64,000 nt of DNA from Marinomonas ostreistagni (GCF_016461785.1 NZ_JAEMUH010000012.1:62001-126000); one strand, 5' to 3'. Numbered from the stretch's first letter, positions 34,981-44,228 are shown. Notes: a model not told the origin generated them from the letters alone. Made by a program: numbers and translations.

Positions 34981-36279
34981 ATGAAAGGCAACATATCTTT
35001 AAAGAAAACGTTAGGCTTAGGTGGTCTAATACTATTTGGTCTGGCGTATATGACGCCAATGATTGTATTTGGCACATATGGTGTGATTTATGAGGAGTCA
35101 GGTGGTCAAGTCGCAACATCTTATCTAATGGCAATGGTGGCGATGCTGTTTACAGCGATTGCTTATGCGGTGATGGCGAAGAAAATCCCCGAATCGGGTT
35201 CATCGTATGGTTATGTGACCAAGGTATTTGGTGACAAGTTAGGTTTTCTGGTGGGCTGGGTCATCTTATTGGACTACCTGTTTTTACCAATGGTTATTTG
35301 GTTAATTGGCGGCGTTTATCTTGAGGCCTATGCCCCGAGTGTCCCAAGTTGGTTCTGGTTATTAGCCTTTATTGCTCTCACAACCGTGCTCAATATTGTG
35401 GGCTTTGGAGTCGCAAAAAAGGTCAATCTAGTACTGATGATTCTGCAGCTGGCAGTGATCATTGCATTCTGCGCTATGGCGATCACAATTATTGGCGATC
35501 AGCCTGTTGAAACGTCAGTGGTTCCGGATATGAATTTGGCTTTTGTGGGGGCTGCAATTGCGTGTTATTCCTTCTTAGGATTTGATGCGGTATCGACGAT
35601 GGCAGAAGACACGCAGGAACCACAAAAAAATGTGCCTAAGGCCATTATTTGGGTCACGCTATTAGGTGGCACAATATTCGCGGGAGCGTCTTATATTCTA
35701 GGCGCGGCATTTCCTGATATTTCTCTGTTTGCATCTGACTCTGCGGCGGCCGACATGGCGACTCAGATCGGTGGCATTGCCTTTTCGTCGATATTTGTTG
35801 CGACATTAGTCGTTGCTCAATTCACGTCAGGTGTTAGCGCTCAAGCGGGCGCTTCGCGACTACTGTTTGCGATGGGCCGTGACGGTGTTTTACCTAGTAA
35901 AGTATTTGGTGTGTTGCATGATAAATTTCACACGCCCTGGGTCAGCATTATTCTAGTGGGCCTTGTAGGATTATTAGCTCTTAAAATGGACATCACTACA
36001 TCGACGTCATTTATAAACTTTGGTGCTTTCCTTGCGTTTATCTTTGTGAATCTATGCGCGGTGTTTACGTATTTACGAATGGCGCCTGCGGAACGAACGC
36101 TTATCAGTTTGTTCACTCACTTGGTTGCGCCAGCGCTAGGCGTCATCTGTATTGCAAAGTTGCTTGTAAGCTTGGACTCTCATGCTATTACTCTAGGAAT
36201 GTGTTGGTTAGCAGTGGGTGCTGCATTGATGATGTTTCTAACGAAAAGAGGCACAAAGCTCGAATTAGAAATGGAATAA
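34981..36279 (+). CDS. APC-superfamily permease, PuuP-like putrescine importer
   Basis: 432 residues with about 12 membrane helices. The first helix region (LGGLILFGLAYMTPMIVFGTYG) and the conserved SYFGFDA-like SFLGFDAVSTMAEDTQEPQKNVPKAI match the PuuP/PlaP putrescine:proton symporter group. It is in an operon with the nitrilase-family hydrolase 14 nt upstream and has AGAGGTC as ribosome site. Transport of putrescine or a related amine across the inner membrane is likely; other amino acids cannot be excluded. It ends at a terminator. Confidence 0.87.
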   Translation: MKGNISLKKTLGLGGLILFGLAYMTPMIVFGTYGVIYEESGGQVATSYLMAMVAMLFTAIAYAVMAKKIPESGSSYGYVTKVFGDKLGFLVGWVILLDYLFLPMVIWLIGGVYLEAYAPSVPSWFWLLAFIALTTVLNIVGFGVAKKVNLVLMILQLAVIIAFCAMAITIIGDQPVETSVVPDMNLAFVGAAIACYSFLGFDAVSTMAEDTQEPQKNVPKAIIWVTLLGGTIFAGASYILGAAFPDISLFASDSAAADMATQIGGIAFSSIFVATLVVAQFTSGVSAQAGASRLLFAMGRDGVLPSKVFGVLHDKFHTPWVSIILVGLVGLLALKMDITTSTSFINFGAFLAFIFVNLCAVFTYLRMAPAERTLISLFTHLVAPALGVICIAKLLVSLDSHAITLGMCWLAVGAALMMFLTKRGTKLELEME

Positions 36280-36296
36280 CAGGTATTTGAATAAAA

Positions 36297-36320
36297 GAAG
36301 CCGCTTTCGAGCGGCTTTTT
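36297..36320. terminator. Terminator after the PuuP-like gene
   Basis: GAAGCCGCTTTCGAGCGGC and a T run, the same sequence as the terminator at 30515. Confidence 0.9.
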
Positions 36321-36332
36321 GTTGTCTATAGC

Positions 36333-37280
36333 TTAGGCTTCAGTTCGCTCGACCAGTGACTGTGGCAGGATATCGGCTTCCACTAGACGTTGTAGGCTTT
36401 GCTGGGTGTTTTTTCGCAGTGCGTCTCGTAGTAGGCGCATGCTCGGAGTGATGGATTGGCGACTTGGGCAGATTAACCAAAGTTCGCCGCAAGGGACGGT
36501 GTAGTCTGGTAATAGTGAAATAAGCCGACCGCTTAGAATGTCATCTGCCACGTCTAATGCGGATTTCATGGCGATGCCATGTCCTGCCACACACCAACGT
36601 CGCACCATATCACCATCGTTGGCAGCACGATTAGCTTTTGGTTTGATTTTGTAGCGGCGCTGTTCATCCTGAAAATCCCAGGCATCGTTAAGTATGTCAC
36701 GTAGCTGATAGAACAAAGCATTATGTTGCATGAGATCGTTTGGGTGCTGTGGTTTAGGATGCTTGGTTAGATACTCTGGGCTGGCACATAGTAAGCGTGG
36801 CACATTACAAATTTTAAAGCCGTATAGCGAGGCGTCATTAGGTGCGCCGTAGCGCAGTGCCATATCTAGTGCATCACGATAAAAGTCGATGTTGCTGTCG
36901 CTTAGGTGCATTCTCAGGGTGATGTCAGGGTGCTCCGCCATAAAAGCATCGAGCCAAGGAGCGATAACGTTACGTCCTAGGTCTGATGACACTGCAATGC
37001 GCATTTCTCCTGAGATGGTTTCACTATCTGTGGTAACCGCTTGTTTGGCCTGTTGCCATTGTTCTAAAGATTGAGCGCATAAAGGCAAGAAGCGTTCCCC
37101 TGCACTGGAGACCCGCAGCTGTCGTGTTGAGCGGATGAATAACTCCGCGCCAAGGGCTGCTTCAACACGCTTTAGCGCAGCACTGGCGGTCGCGGATTGC
37201 ATATCCAAATGGGTGGCCGCGGCGGTGATGCTCCCCAGTTCTGATATCTTTAGAACCACTTCTAAATCTTCAATTTGCAC
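36333..37280 (-). CDS. LysR-family transcriptional regulator
   Basis: 315 residues. The helix-turn-helix is GSITAAATHLDMQSATASAALKRVEAALG, with the family's RSTRQLRVSSAGERFL wing. The effector domain includes MALRYGAPNDASLYGFKI and ends with LWLICPSRQSITPSMRLLRDAL. It is divergent from the nitroreductase gene, and the 160-bp gap contains a near-perfect palindrome. It probably controls that gene. The inducer is unknown; quinones or nitro compounds are plausible given the neighbour. Confidence 0.9.
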   Translation of the reverse strand: MQIEDLEVVLKISELGSITAAATHLDMQSATASAALKRVEAALGAELFIRSTRQLRVSSAGERFLPLCAQSLEQWQQAKQAVTTDSETISGEMRIAVSSDLGRNVIAPWLDAFMAEHPDITLRMHLSDSNIDFYRDALDMALRYGAPNDASLYGFKICNVPRLLCASPEYLTKHPKPQHPNDLMQHNALFYQLRDILNDAWDFQDEQRRYKIKPKANRAANDGDMVRRWCVAGHGIAMKSALDVADDILSGRLISLLPDYTVPCGELWLICPSRQSITPSMRLLRDALRKNTQQSLQRLVEADILPQSLVERTEA

Positions 37281-37319
37281 AGACTTTTACCTATCTAATA
37301 GATTGTGAATACAGTGTTC

Positions 37320-37342
37320 ATTGTCAAATATTTTTTGATAAT
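37320..37342. promoter_or_regulatory. LysR-type palindrome between lysR and nitroreductase
   Basis: ATTGTCAAA and TTTGATAAT surround a 5-bp centre with one mismatch between arms. The T-N11-A form suits a LysR recognition site for the divergent pair. Confidence 0.5.
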
Positions 37343-37440
37343 GATTCAATCTAAAGCGTGTTTTTCTCTCTTATTCAGGACGCTAGTATCTCGTTTATTC
37401 CAAGGCCCTCAAGGCTGGTTACTGATTATGAGGATACATT

Positions 37441-38097
37441 ATGTCGCACTCTATTATTGAAGATTTAAGCAAACGCTACACAACCAAACACTACGACGCG
37501 AACAAGCGAATCCCAGCGGCAGAGCTGGAAGTGATTTATGAAGCTTTGCGCTTGTCTGCGTCGTCGATTAACTCTCAGCCGTGGAAGTTCGTGGTGATCG
37601 AGAGTGATGAAGCCAAACAACGTTTCCATAACACCTTTGCGAATAAGTTCCAGTTTAACCAGAAGCACGCCAAAACAGCGTCGCATATCATCTTGTTTGC
37701 CCACAAAACACACTACAAGCGCGACGATTACGCAAAAGTAGTGGATCAAGGGATTGCTGATGGCAGAACGGCTCCTGAGCAACGCGAGCAGGCATTTGGC
37801 GCGTTTGCCTTTGCTGAGCTAAATACCGATGAGCAAGGCAATACGGCGGCATGGACAAAAGCGCAAACCTATTTGGCACTAGGGAACACTATGCATACCC
37901 TTGCACGCCTAGGCATTGATTCAACGCCGATGGAAGGTGTTGACCCTGAGCTAATTGGTGAGTTGTTCGCGGATGAATTGGCTGGTTATCAGTGTGATGT
38001 GGCGTTAGCAATGGGCTATCGTGATGATGCGGCTGATTACAATGCGCCACTGCCTAAGTCACGCTTGAGTCGCGAGCAAGTGATTACCGTTCTATAA
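37441..38097 (+). CDS. NfsB-type NAD(P)H nitroreductase
   Basis: 218 residues, the NfsB/oxygen-insensitive nitroreductase length. FMN-contact motifs are present: RYTTKHYDANKRIP, LRLSASSINSQPWKFVVIES and the C-terminal ALAMGYRDDAADYNAPLPKSR. It reduces nitroaromatics, quinones or dihydropteridine in the cytosol as a homodimer. It is divergent from a LysR regulator. The site before the start is weak, with GAGGATAC 10-12 nt upstream. Nothing ties it to the polyamine genes on either side. Confidence 0.92.
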   Translation: MSHSIIEDLSKRYTTKHYDANKRIPAAELEVIYEALRLSASSINSQPWKFVVIESDEAKQRFHNTFANKFQFNQKHAKTASHIILFAHKTHYKRDDYAKVVDQGIADGRTAPEQREQAFGAFAFAELNTDEQGNTAAWTKAQTYLALGNTMHTLARLGIDSTPMEGVDPELIGELFADELAGYQCDVALAMGYRDDAADYNAPLPKSRLSREQVITVL

Positions 38098-38131
38098 GCG
38101 TTTTGTTAGGGCAAGTGTACAGGCAGAGAAG

Positions 38132-38950
38132 CTAATGCGCTTCTCTGTCGAGTGCATCCAAGTGGCTGAGGAATAAGGTAAAAATCTCAGATTGGGTAGA
38201 AGTATCCAAGCGTGCGTGAATGTTCTTGCGGTGTACTTTAACAGTACCGGCGCTGATGCCCAATTCATTGGCGATAGACTTAGATGAGTGACCTTTTAGT
38301 AATAGCCCCAAAATTTCCTGCTCGCGGGTCGTCAGTACCCCATGGGCAAATGTCTTCAGTGCTTGCTTCAATGGACCTGAGCTTGGCGCACGATCCACAA
38401 AACCACCGGATTGAGCCAACCAGAATTGGTTAATCAAGGCTTCTATCATTGGGAAAACTGTTTTTAAATTGTTTAGTTCAGTGCGTCGAATCGAACCGAC
38501 GGCCTTTTGACGTCCCAGTGATACTGCAAAAGTCGTGGTCTTATCCAAATCCACCAAAATATTGATTTCATCCACCAGATCAAAGTCGCGATAGCAGGTT
38601 TGGTAGTATTCGGTTTCTTCGAACGAATCTGGAGCCATATCGACTAGACGGTAAACGCCTGGGGTAATGCCATGCTGAAGCGAGTTAAACAATGGGTCGA
38701 GCAAATAGGCTTGATTGAGATACATGCGCAGGGTGTTGCTCTGCTCAGACAGGTCGCTTGGATGAATCAGCAGTGGTTTCAGTGCTTTTTTATAGGTCAC
38801 CATGATGATGGTATCGAAGTAGCAGAGCTGGCGCAGGAAATCTTCTAGCACAGTTGGGAAACTGGGAACGCGAACATGGCTGGTTAATTGCCCCAAGTCT
38901 TTCATCAACTCGGGTAAGGCCAATTGCCCTCGTAAAGTGGAACTGTGCAT
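38132..38950 (-). CDS. LuxR-type helix-turn-helix regulator
   Basis: 272 residues. The C-terminal HTH is complete (LTTREQEILGLLLKGHSSKS, then ELGISAGTVKVHRKNI). The N-terminal 180 residues look like a sensor fold with aromatic-rich stretches (YYQTCYRDFDLVDEINILV), but I do not see the invariant acyl-homoserine-lactone residues, so it is not called a quorum regulator. It is divergent from puuA copy 1 across 569 bp and may control the puuA-pot operon, perhaps sensing a polyamine. It has GGAGAGGA before the ATG. Confidence 0.82.
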   Translation of the reverse strand: MHSSTLRGQLALPELMKDLGQLTSHVRVPSFPTVLEDFLRQLCYFDTIIMVTYKKALKPLLIHPSDLSEQSNTLRMYLNQAYLLDPLFNSLQHGITPGVYRLVDMAPDSFEETEYYQTCYRDFDLVDEINILVDLDKTTTFAVSLGRQKAVGSIRRTELNNLKTVFPMIEALINQFWLAQSGGFVDRAPSSGPLKQALKTFAHGVLTTREQEILGLLLKGHSSKSIANELGISAGTVKVHRKNIHARLDTSTQSEIFTLFLSHLDALDREAH

Positions 38951-39519
38951 TGTTTTGTATCCTCTCCTGTGCGCGTTGTTATTATCGTGCGCTATCTTGG
39001 GGCGCTAGCCATTACTTTAAAACAAATGGATACATTAAAAGCAATTACTAGGCCAGAAATCGTCTTAATGAAACATACACTAATTCGACGCTTTTATCGG
39101 TTTTAATTATTCAATCCGATGGCAATTTTTTCTCACATCAACGTAAAAATTTCGTCGACTTTAAGCTCCTAGATAGTGTAAAACTGTGAACAATAACCCG
39201 AATAATGCTTCGGCTTATGAGTTGCCAGATAACACCTAGAATGCATGAATCAATCATTTAACCATTATTTATCAGCAAGATAGGTTTTCTCTCAGATAAT
39301 TCGTGGATTGCCTTAGAAGAATATTTATCCAATTTTCTCTTTGTTTGCATATACCCACTCGGGGATAGTTACTCGCATCGTTTGCTCGGGTTAAGGTGAT
39401 TTTCATAGAGAGAACTTGATCTAGAGCAACACTTCCAAAATCAAAAAGCGAATGAAGTGTCGGCTATTACAGTGTTCAAGTTCTCCAGCGGTAAGACTAA
39501 TTTCATGAGAGAACTTTCT
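38951..39519. other. Long regulatory gap upstream of puuA copy 1
   Basis: 569 gene-free bases, AT-rich in the middle. It holds the heptamer palindrome at 39352. The first 300 bases show no gene or RNA that I can support. Confidence 0.5.
39352..39367. promoter_or_regulatory. NarL-type 7-2-7 site upstream of puuA copy 1
   Basis: TACCCAC-TC-GGGGATA. The 20 bases around it align without gaps to the site at 27502. It is 153 bp before the chosen puuA start and about 400 bp from the luxR-type gene. Confidence 0.6.
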
Positions 39520-40854
39520 ATGTCGGATATGTATGAAGGGAATAACGAATTTGATCTGTTTATTACGGATTTAAACGGTAACTTGCGCGGTAAGCGCATC
39601 CCAGCCAGTGGTTTAAAGGGGGTTATGACACAGGGAGTGAAATTGCCTCACTCTGTGATTGGCTTTGACCACTGGGGCGATGACGTACTCGACAATGGCA
39701 TGGTGTTCGAAACGGGTGACAGTGATGGCATCTGTTTAGCCGTTCACCCTGAACCAATTCCTGTGCCATGGGCTGAAACCGCTCGTGATCAAATTCTTGC
39801 CATGATGTACAACGCCGATGGCACACCATTCTACCCTGATCCACGCCAAGTACTGACGCGCATCGTGAATCGCTTTAAAGAGCTTGGCTACACACCTGTG
39901 GTAGCGACAGAGCTTGAATTTTACTTGCTCGACGGCACTTCCGAAGCCCAACGTCGCCCTTCTCCACCAATCATAGTGGAAGGTAATGGTGTGCGTTTGA
40001 ATAAAACCGACTGTTACTCCATCGAAGAGATGGACGGCTTAGAAAGCTTCTTTGCAGAGGTACGCCAAGCCTGTGAAGCGCAAGGGATTCCTGCAGACAC
40101 TATTATTTCAGAATTAGGCCCTGGTCAATTCGAAATCAACATGAAGCATACCAACGATGCGGTATTGGCGGCGGACCACGCGATCATGTTCAAACGTCTG
40201 ATCAAAGGCGTGGCGCGTCAGCATGACTTCGGCGCAACCTTCATGGCGAAACCTTATGCAGATAAGAGCGGTAACGGCTTTCACGTTCACTTCAGCTTAC
40301 TTGATGAGCAAGGCAACAACGTTTTCGACAACGGCACAGATGAAGGATCGGGCTTGTTACAGCAAGCTGTTGCTGGCCTGCTGAACCACATGTCGGATTC
40401 GATGCTGGTCTTTGCGCCACATATGAACTCTTACCGTCGTTTCCAAACGGGAGCTCATGCGCCAACGTTTGCAAGCTGGGGCTATGAGAATCGTACGGTC
40501 GCGGTACGTATTCCTGAAAGTGAAAGCATCGCACGCCGCATCGAACATCGCGTCGCCGGTGCAGATGCTAACCCGTACTTAGTGCTTGCTGCGGTTCTAG
40601 GCGCAGCACTGCATGGCATTGAAGCCAAAATGTCGCCGCCACAGCCAATTGAAGGGGATGCTTACGCTATGTCTGAGCGCTTTGAGCCACTGCCTAATCG
40701 TTGGGAACTGGCCACAGAAACTTTCAATGACAGCAGCTTCTTACGTGACTATTTAGGCGAAGAATTCGTGCGAGTGTTTGGCGCAGCCAAAGAGCAAGAA
40801 CAGCAGAAGATTCATAGCCGAATTTCAAACGTGGAGTACGAAGCCTACTTATAG
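39520..40854 (+). CDS. puuA: Gamma-glutamylputrescine synthetase (copy 1)
   Basis: About 444 residues of the glutamine synthetase superfamily, PuuA type. The beta-grasp N-terminus (DLFITDLNGNLRGKRIP) and the metal/glutamate sites PVVATELEFYLL, ELGPGQFEIN, GNGFHVHFSL and NPYLVLAA are present. It ligates glutamate to putrescine with ATP, the committing step of the pathway. The start is uncertain: I take the ATG at 39520 (GAGAGA upstream); ATG 39505 and GTG 39457 are in frame. It heads an operon with potFGHI and an amidotransferase. A perfect 14-bp stem-loop spans its stop codon. Confidence 0.92.
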   Translation: MSDMYEGNNEFDLFITDLNGNLRGKRIPASGLKGVMTQGVKLPHSVIGFDHWGDDVLDNGMVFETGDSDGICLAVHPEPIPVPWAETARDQILAMMYNADGTPFYPDPRQVLTRIVNRFKELGYTPVVATELEFYLLDGTSEAQRRPSPPIIVEGNGVRLNKTDCYSIEEMDGLESFFAEVRQACEAQGIPADTIISELGPGQFEINMKHTNDAVLAADHAIMFKRLIKGVARQHDFGATFMAKPYADKSGNGFHVHFSLLDEQGNNVFDNGTDEGSGLLQQAVAGLLNHMSDSMLVFAPHMNSYRRFQTGAHAPTFASWGYENRTVAVRIPESESIARRIEHRVAGADANPYLVLAAVLGAALHGIEAKMSPPQPIEGDAYAMSERFEPLPNRWELATETFNDSSFLRDYLGEEFVRVFGAAKEQEQQKIHSRISNVEYEAYL

Positions 40855-40869
40855 ATAGGCTTCGTACTC
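40834..40869 (+). promoter_or_regulatory. Stem-loop spanning the puuA stop codon
   Basis: GAGTACGAAGCCTA (40834-40847) and TAGGCTTCGTACTC (40856-40869) are perfect reverse complements with an 8-nt loop containing the TAG stop. No T run follows, so an mRNA-processing or stability element between puuA and potF is more likely than a terminator. A weaker hairpin follows at 40888-40909. Confidence 0.6.
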
Positions 40870-40976
40870 ATAGGAATAAAAGATAAGAAAGCCCGCTAAA
40901 AAGGGCTTCATTCAACGACTTCAATCACCTCACAACTGGAACAATGGCCTAACTGGGCCAAATAGGAGAGCTCTAC

Positions 40977-42068
40977 ATGAAACGTAATGTATTGAGTGTA
41001 TTAATTGCAGGTAGTGCGTCAGCATTTGCTGGCAGCAGCTTTGCAGAAGATGTGATCAACATTTACAACTGGTCTGATTACATGGCACCTGGCGCGCTTG
41101 AGCAATTCACCAAAGAGACCGGTATTAAGGTCAACTACGATGTGTACGACAGCAACGAAGTACTGGAAGCGAAGCTGATGGCGGGCGGTTCTGGCTACGA
41201 TGTTGTGATGCCTTCTAACTCTTTCTTTGAACGCCAAGTGAAAGCGGGCGTTTATCAAACCATCGATAAGAGTCAACTGAGCAACTATGCTAATGTAGAT
41301 CAAACCCTTGCCAAGCAAATCGAAAAACATGATGCGGGCAACCAGCATAATATTCCTTACGCGTGGGGTACGATTGGTATTGGCTACAACACCAAGATGA
41401 TCGAAGAGCGCTTGGGTACGGCGGATATTGATTCTTGGGATGTACTGTTGGACCCTGCGGTGGCGGCTAAGCTGTCTGACTGCGGCATTGCGGTATTAGA
41501 CTCCCCTGCTGAAATCATGTCTGTGGTCAATAACTACCGTGGCGTGGATCCAAACTCTGAAGACAAAAGTGAGCTGGAAGCGTCGACTAAGCTGATGTCT
41601 GGTACCCGTGATAACATCAAATACTTCCACTCAAGCAAATACATTTCTGACCTTGCTAACGGTGACGTGTGTGTCGCGATTGGCTACAACGGCGATATAT
41701 TGCAATCGCAAAGCCGTGCCGAAGAAGCGGGACAAGGCGTGGATATCAACTTCGTCATTCCAAAAGAAGGCACCTTGGTGTGGTTTGACCTAATGGCCGT
41801 ACCAGCGGACGCGCCACATCCAGAAGCTGCGCATAAGTTTATCGACTTTATTCTGAAGCCTGAGATTGCCGCTGCCATTTCGAACTACGTTTACTACGCT
41901 GTGCCAAATACAGCGGCTGAACCGTTGCTTGATCCTGAAGTGGCAAACAATAAAGGCGTTTATCCAACGCAAGCGGTAAAAGAAAAACTGTATGTTCAAG
42001 TCGCCCACACGGCGCGTTTTGATCGCACTTTGACACGTGCTTGGACCAATATCAAAACAGGTCGCTAA
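40977..42068 (+). CDS. potF: Putrescine ABC transporter substrate-binding protein (copy 1)
   Basis: 363 residues. A Sec signal peptide of about 23 residues ends in SSFA-ED. The mature protein has the PotF/PotD start INIYNWSDYMAPGALEQF, then YDVYDSNEVLEAKLMAGGSGYDVVMPS and IPKEGTLVWFDLMAVP, which line the amine pocket in the family. It acts in the periplasm and delivers putrescine to PotHI. A GC hairpin separates it from potG. A second PotF at 56954 shares the same landmarks. Confidence 0.95.
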   Translation: MKRNVLSVLIAGSASAFAGSSFAEDVINIYNWSDYMAPGALEQFTKETGIKVNYDVYDSNEVLEAKLMAGGSGYDVVMPSNSFFERQVKAGVYQTIDKSQLSNYANVDQTLAKQIEKHDAGNQHNIPYAWGTIGIGYNTKMIEERLGTADIDSWDVLLDPAVAAKLSDCGIAVLDSPAEIMSVVNNYRGVDPNSEDKSELEASTKLMSGTRDNIKYFHSSKYISDLANGDVCVAIGYNGDILQSQSRAEEAGQGVDINFVIPKEGTLVWFDLMAVPADAPHPEAAHKFIDFILKPEIAAAISNYVYYAVPNTAAEPLLDPEVANNKGVYPTQAVKEKLYVQVAHTARFDRTLTRAWTNIKTGR

Positions 42069-42085
42069 GTTCGATATCTTTACCT

Positions 42086-42107
42086 CGCGGAGTTTAATAG
42101 CTCCGCG
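42086..42107 (+). terminator. Attenuating hairpin between potF and potG
   Basis: CGCGGAG and CTCCGCG form the stem, followed by a pyrimidine-rich stretch (CTCTCTTTTA). It is likely a partial terminator, raising the binding protein over the membrane components. Confidence 0.55.
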
Positions 42108-42138
42108 GGCCTCTCTTTTATTGACTGACAGGTGGGTT

Positions 42139-43293
42139 ATGTCTGTATCTTCTGTTGCGCCTCAAATCGTGCCGAAAGCGGCACCAACATGGCGTCAAAG
42201 CACGTCTGAACCGTTTGTTCGTATTGAGCAGATTAACAAGCAGTTTGGCGAATTCACAGCGGTCAACAACGTGTCGCTGGATATCTACAAAAATGAGTTG
42301 TTCTGTCTATTGGGTGGTTCAGGTTCTGGTAAAAGCACCTTGCTACGTATGCTGGCTGGATTTGAAAAACCAACCTCGGGGCGCATCTTGATTGATGGTG
42401 TCGACATGTCGAATACGCCCCCTTGGGAGCGTCCAGTCAATATGATGTTCCAATCTTATGCTTTGTTCCCTCACCTAAGCGTGGAAGCCAACGTTGCGTT
42501 TGGTTTGAAACGGGAAGGTCTGCCCAGTGGCGAAGTGAAAAAGCGTGTTGCTGACATCTTGGACATGGTGCAGCTGGGGCATTTAGCCAAGCGCAAACCG
42601 CACATGCTATCAGGTGGCCAACGCCAACGTGTGGCGCTGGCGCGCTCATTAGTGAAGCGTCCTAAACTGTTGTTATTGGATGAACCTTTAGGCGCATTGG
42701 ATAAGAAATTGCGTGAAGAAACGCAGTTTGAGTTGATGCGCTTGCAAGAAGAGTTGGGTATTACTTTTGTCGTGGTCACCCACGACCAAGAGGAAGCCAT
42801 GACTCTCGCCACCCGTATTGGTGTGATGAACAACGGGGTGATTGTGCAAACGGCGGAACCTCACGAAGTATATGAGTACCCGAACAATCGCTTTGTCGCG
42901 GAGTTCATTGGTAACGTAAATCTCTTCGAAGGTACGGTGGTAGGTGATGAGCGTGACAGCGCGTCCATTCATTGTGCCGACACGGAAAACTTGATTCATG
43001 TGGATCATGGCATCAGCTGCGCGCCCAATCAGCAGGTGAGCGTGGCGATTCGCCCAGAGAAATTCCGAATTACTCGAGAAGCGCCAGCGTCTTTGGTGAA
43101 TACTACTCAAGGTATTGTCACGGAAGTGGCTTACATGGGAAGTCAATCAATCTACAAAGTGCGCTTACCTTCAGGTAAAGAAGTGCGTATTACTCAGCCA
43201 AATGTTCAGCGTGATGCCGATGATCGTTTTACGTGGGATGATCATGTGTATCTTGCATGGGACGCGGACAGCAGCGTGGTACTGACCTCATGA
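42139..43293 (+). CDS. potG: Putrescine ABC transporter ATP-binding protein
   Basis: 384 residues. The ABC ATPase domain has Walker A GGSGSGKST, Q loop MFQSYALFPH, signature LSGGQRQRV, Walker B LLLLDEPLGALD and the H-loop THDQEEAMT. A C-terminal TOBE domain follows (VAIRPEKFRI and EVAYMGSQSIYKV). It drives putrescine uptake with PotFHI. The start is the ATG at 42139 with AGGTGGG upstream; a longer frame running back into potF is not the gene. It overlaps potH by ATGA. Confidence 0.95.
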   Translation: MSVSSVAPQIVPKAAPTWRQSTSEPFVRIEQINKQFGEFTAVNNVSLDIYKNELFCLLGGSGSGKSTLLRMLAGFEKPTSGRILIDGVDMSNTPPWERPVNMMFQSYALFPHLSVEANVAFGLKREGLPSGEVKKRVADILDMVQLGHLAKRKPHMLSGGQRQRVALARSLVKRPKLLLLDEPLGALDKKLREETQFELMRLQEELGITFVVVTHDQEEAMTLATRIGVMNNGVIVQTAEPHEVYEYPNNRFVAEFIGNVNLFEGTVVGDERDSASIHCADTENLIHVDHGISCAPNQQVSVAIRPEKFRITREAPASLVNTTQGIVTEVAYMGSQSIYKVRLPSGKEVRITQPNVQRDADDRFTWDDHVYLAWDADSSVVLTS

Positions 43294-44228
43294 TGACGAC
43301 AACCGCTTCCTCAGATTCGACTCGCTTAAGTGTGATTCAACGCCTGCGCCAGATTCGTCTGGGACGTTGGTGTGTCATTTTGATCCCCATGCTTTGGTTA
43401 GCAGCGTTCTTTTTTATCCCATTTTTAGTGGTATTTAAGATCTCTCTAGCGGAGGCCATGATTGCTGTACCGCCTTATTCCCCGCTTATTGAGTGGGATC
43501 CTAGTAATGCTTATGCCACCCTGAAAGTGACCTTTGGTAATTACTTATTTTTGTTTGAGTCCCGCTTTTACCTAGATGCGTATTTAAGTTCTTTACGTAT
43601 TGCAGCGGTATCGACCTTTTTTACCTTGTTGATTGGTTTTCCGATTGCCTATTTGATTGCACGCAGTGGACCGACTCAGCGTACGATTTTATTAGCGCTG
43701 GTTATTCTGCCGTTCTGGACCTCCTTTTTACTGCGTGTTTACGCGTGGATGGCCTTATTGAAAAAGAATGGTTTGGTGAACGAAGCCTTGATGGCAATTG
43801 GTCTGATCGATCAGCCGCTACAAATCTTACAGACAGATTTCGCGGTGTATCTGGGCATCGTCTACACCTACCTGCCCTTCATGATTTTGCCCCTTTATAC
43901 CACCCTAGAAAAAATGGACATGAGTCTTATCGAGGCGGCGCAAGATTTAGGCGCTAAGCCTTGGCGAGCGTTTTGTCTGGTGACTTTGCCATTGGCGAAG
44001 CCAGGCATCATTGCCGGTTGTTTGCTGGTCTTTATCCCAGCCGTAGGGGAATTCGTTATCCCTGCATTGCTAGGCGGATCGGACACGTTAATGATTGGTC
44101 GAGTGTTATGGGACGAGTTCTTCTTGAACCGAGATTGGCCATTGGCGTCGGCGGTGGCGATCATTATGCTGATTGTATTGGTTGGACCGATTATGTTTAT
44201 GCGTAACGGCAATAAGGAGGCCATGTAA
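43290..44228 (+). CDS. potH: Putrescine ABC transporter permease
   Basis: 312 residues with six membrane helices of the BPD transport type. The ATPase-contact EAA loop reads EAAQDLGAKPWRAFCLVTLPLAKPGI. The N-terminus is polar (TTTASSDSTRL) before the first helix. The start ATG overlaps the potG stop (ATGA), with a second ATG directly after. It forms the membrane channel with PotI. Confidence 0.94.
   Translation: MMTTTASSDSTRLSVIQRLRQIRLGRWCVILIPMLWLAAFFFIPFLVVFKISLAEAMIAVPPYSPLIEWDPSNAYATLKVTFGNYLFLFESRFYLDAYLSSLRIAAVSTFFTLLIGFPIAYLIARSGPTQRTILLALVILPFWTSFLLRVYAWMALLKKNGLVNEALMAIGLIDQPLQILQTDFAVYLGIVYTYLPFMILPLYTTLEKMDMSLIEAAQDLGAKPWRAFCLVTLPLAKPGIIAGCLLVFIPAVGEFVIPALLGGSDTLMIGRVLWDEFFLNRDWPLASAVAIIMLIVLVGPIMFMRNGNKEAM

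Noticed and set aside
34614-35075. 153-codon antisense frame across the amidohydrolase and permease genes
   Set aside because: Both sense genes are clear and complete; the antisense translation is low-complexity and unsupported.
38132-38950. Quorum-sensing LuxR receptor
   Set aside because: The HTH is LuxR-type, but the conserved acyl-homoserine-lactone-binding residues are not evident and no luxI-type gene is near.
42037-42138. N-terminal extension of potG into potF
   Set aside because: It reads through the potF end and hairpin; ATG 42139 has an AGGTGGG site and gives normal PotG length.
42688-43146. 152-codon open frame antisense to potG
   Set aside because: Shadow of a strongly coding gene; no ribosome site and no recognisable protein pattern.
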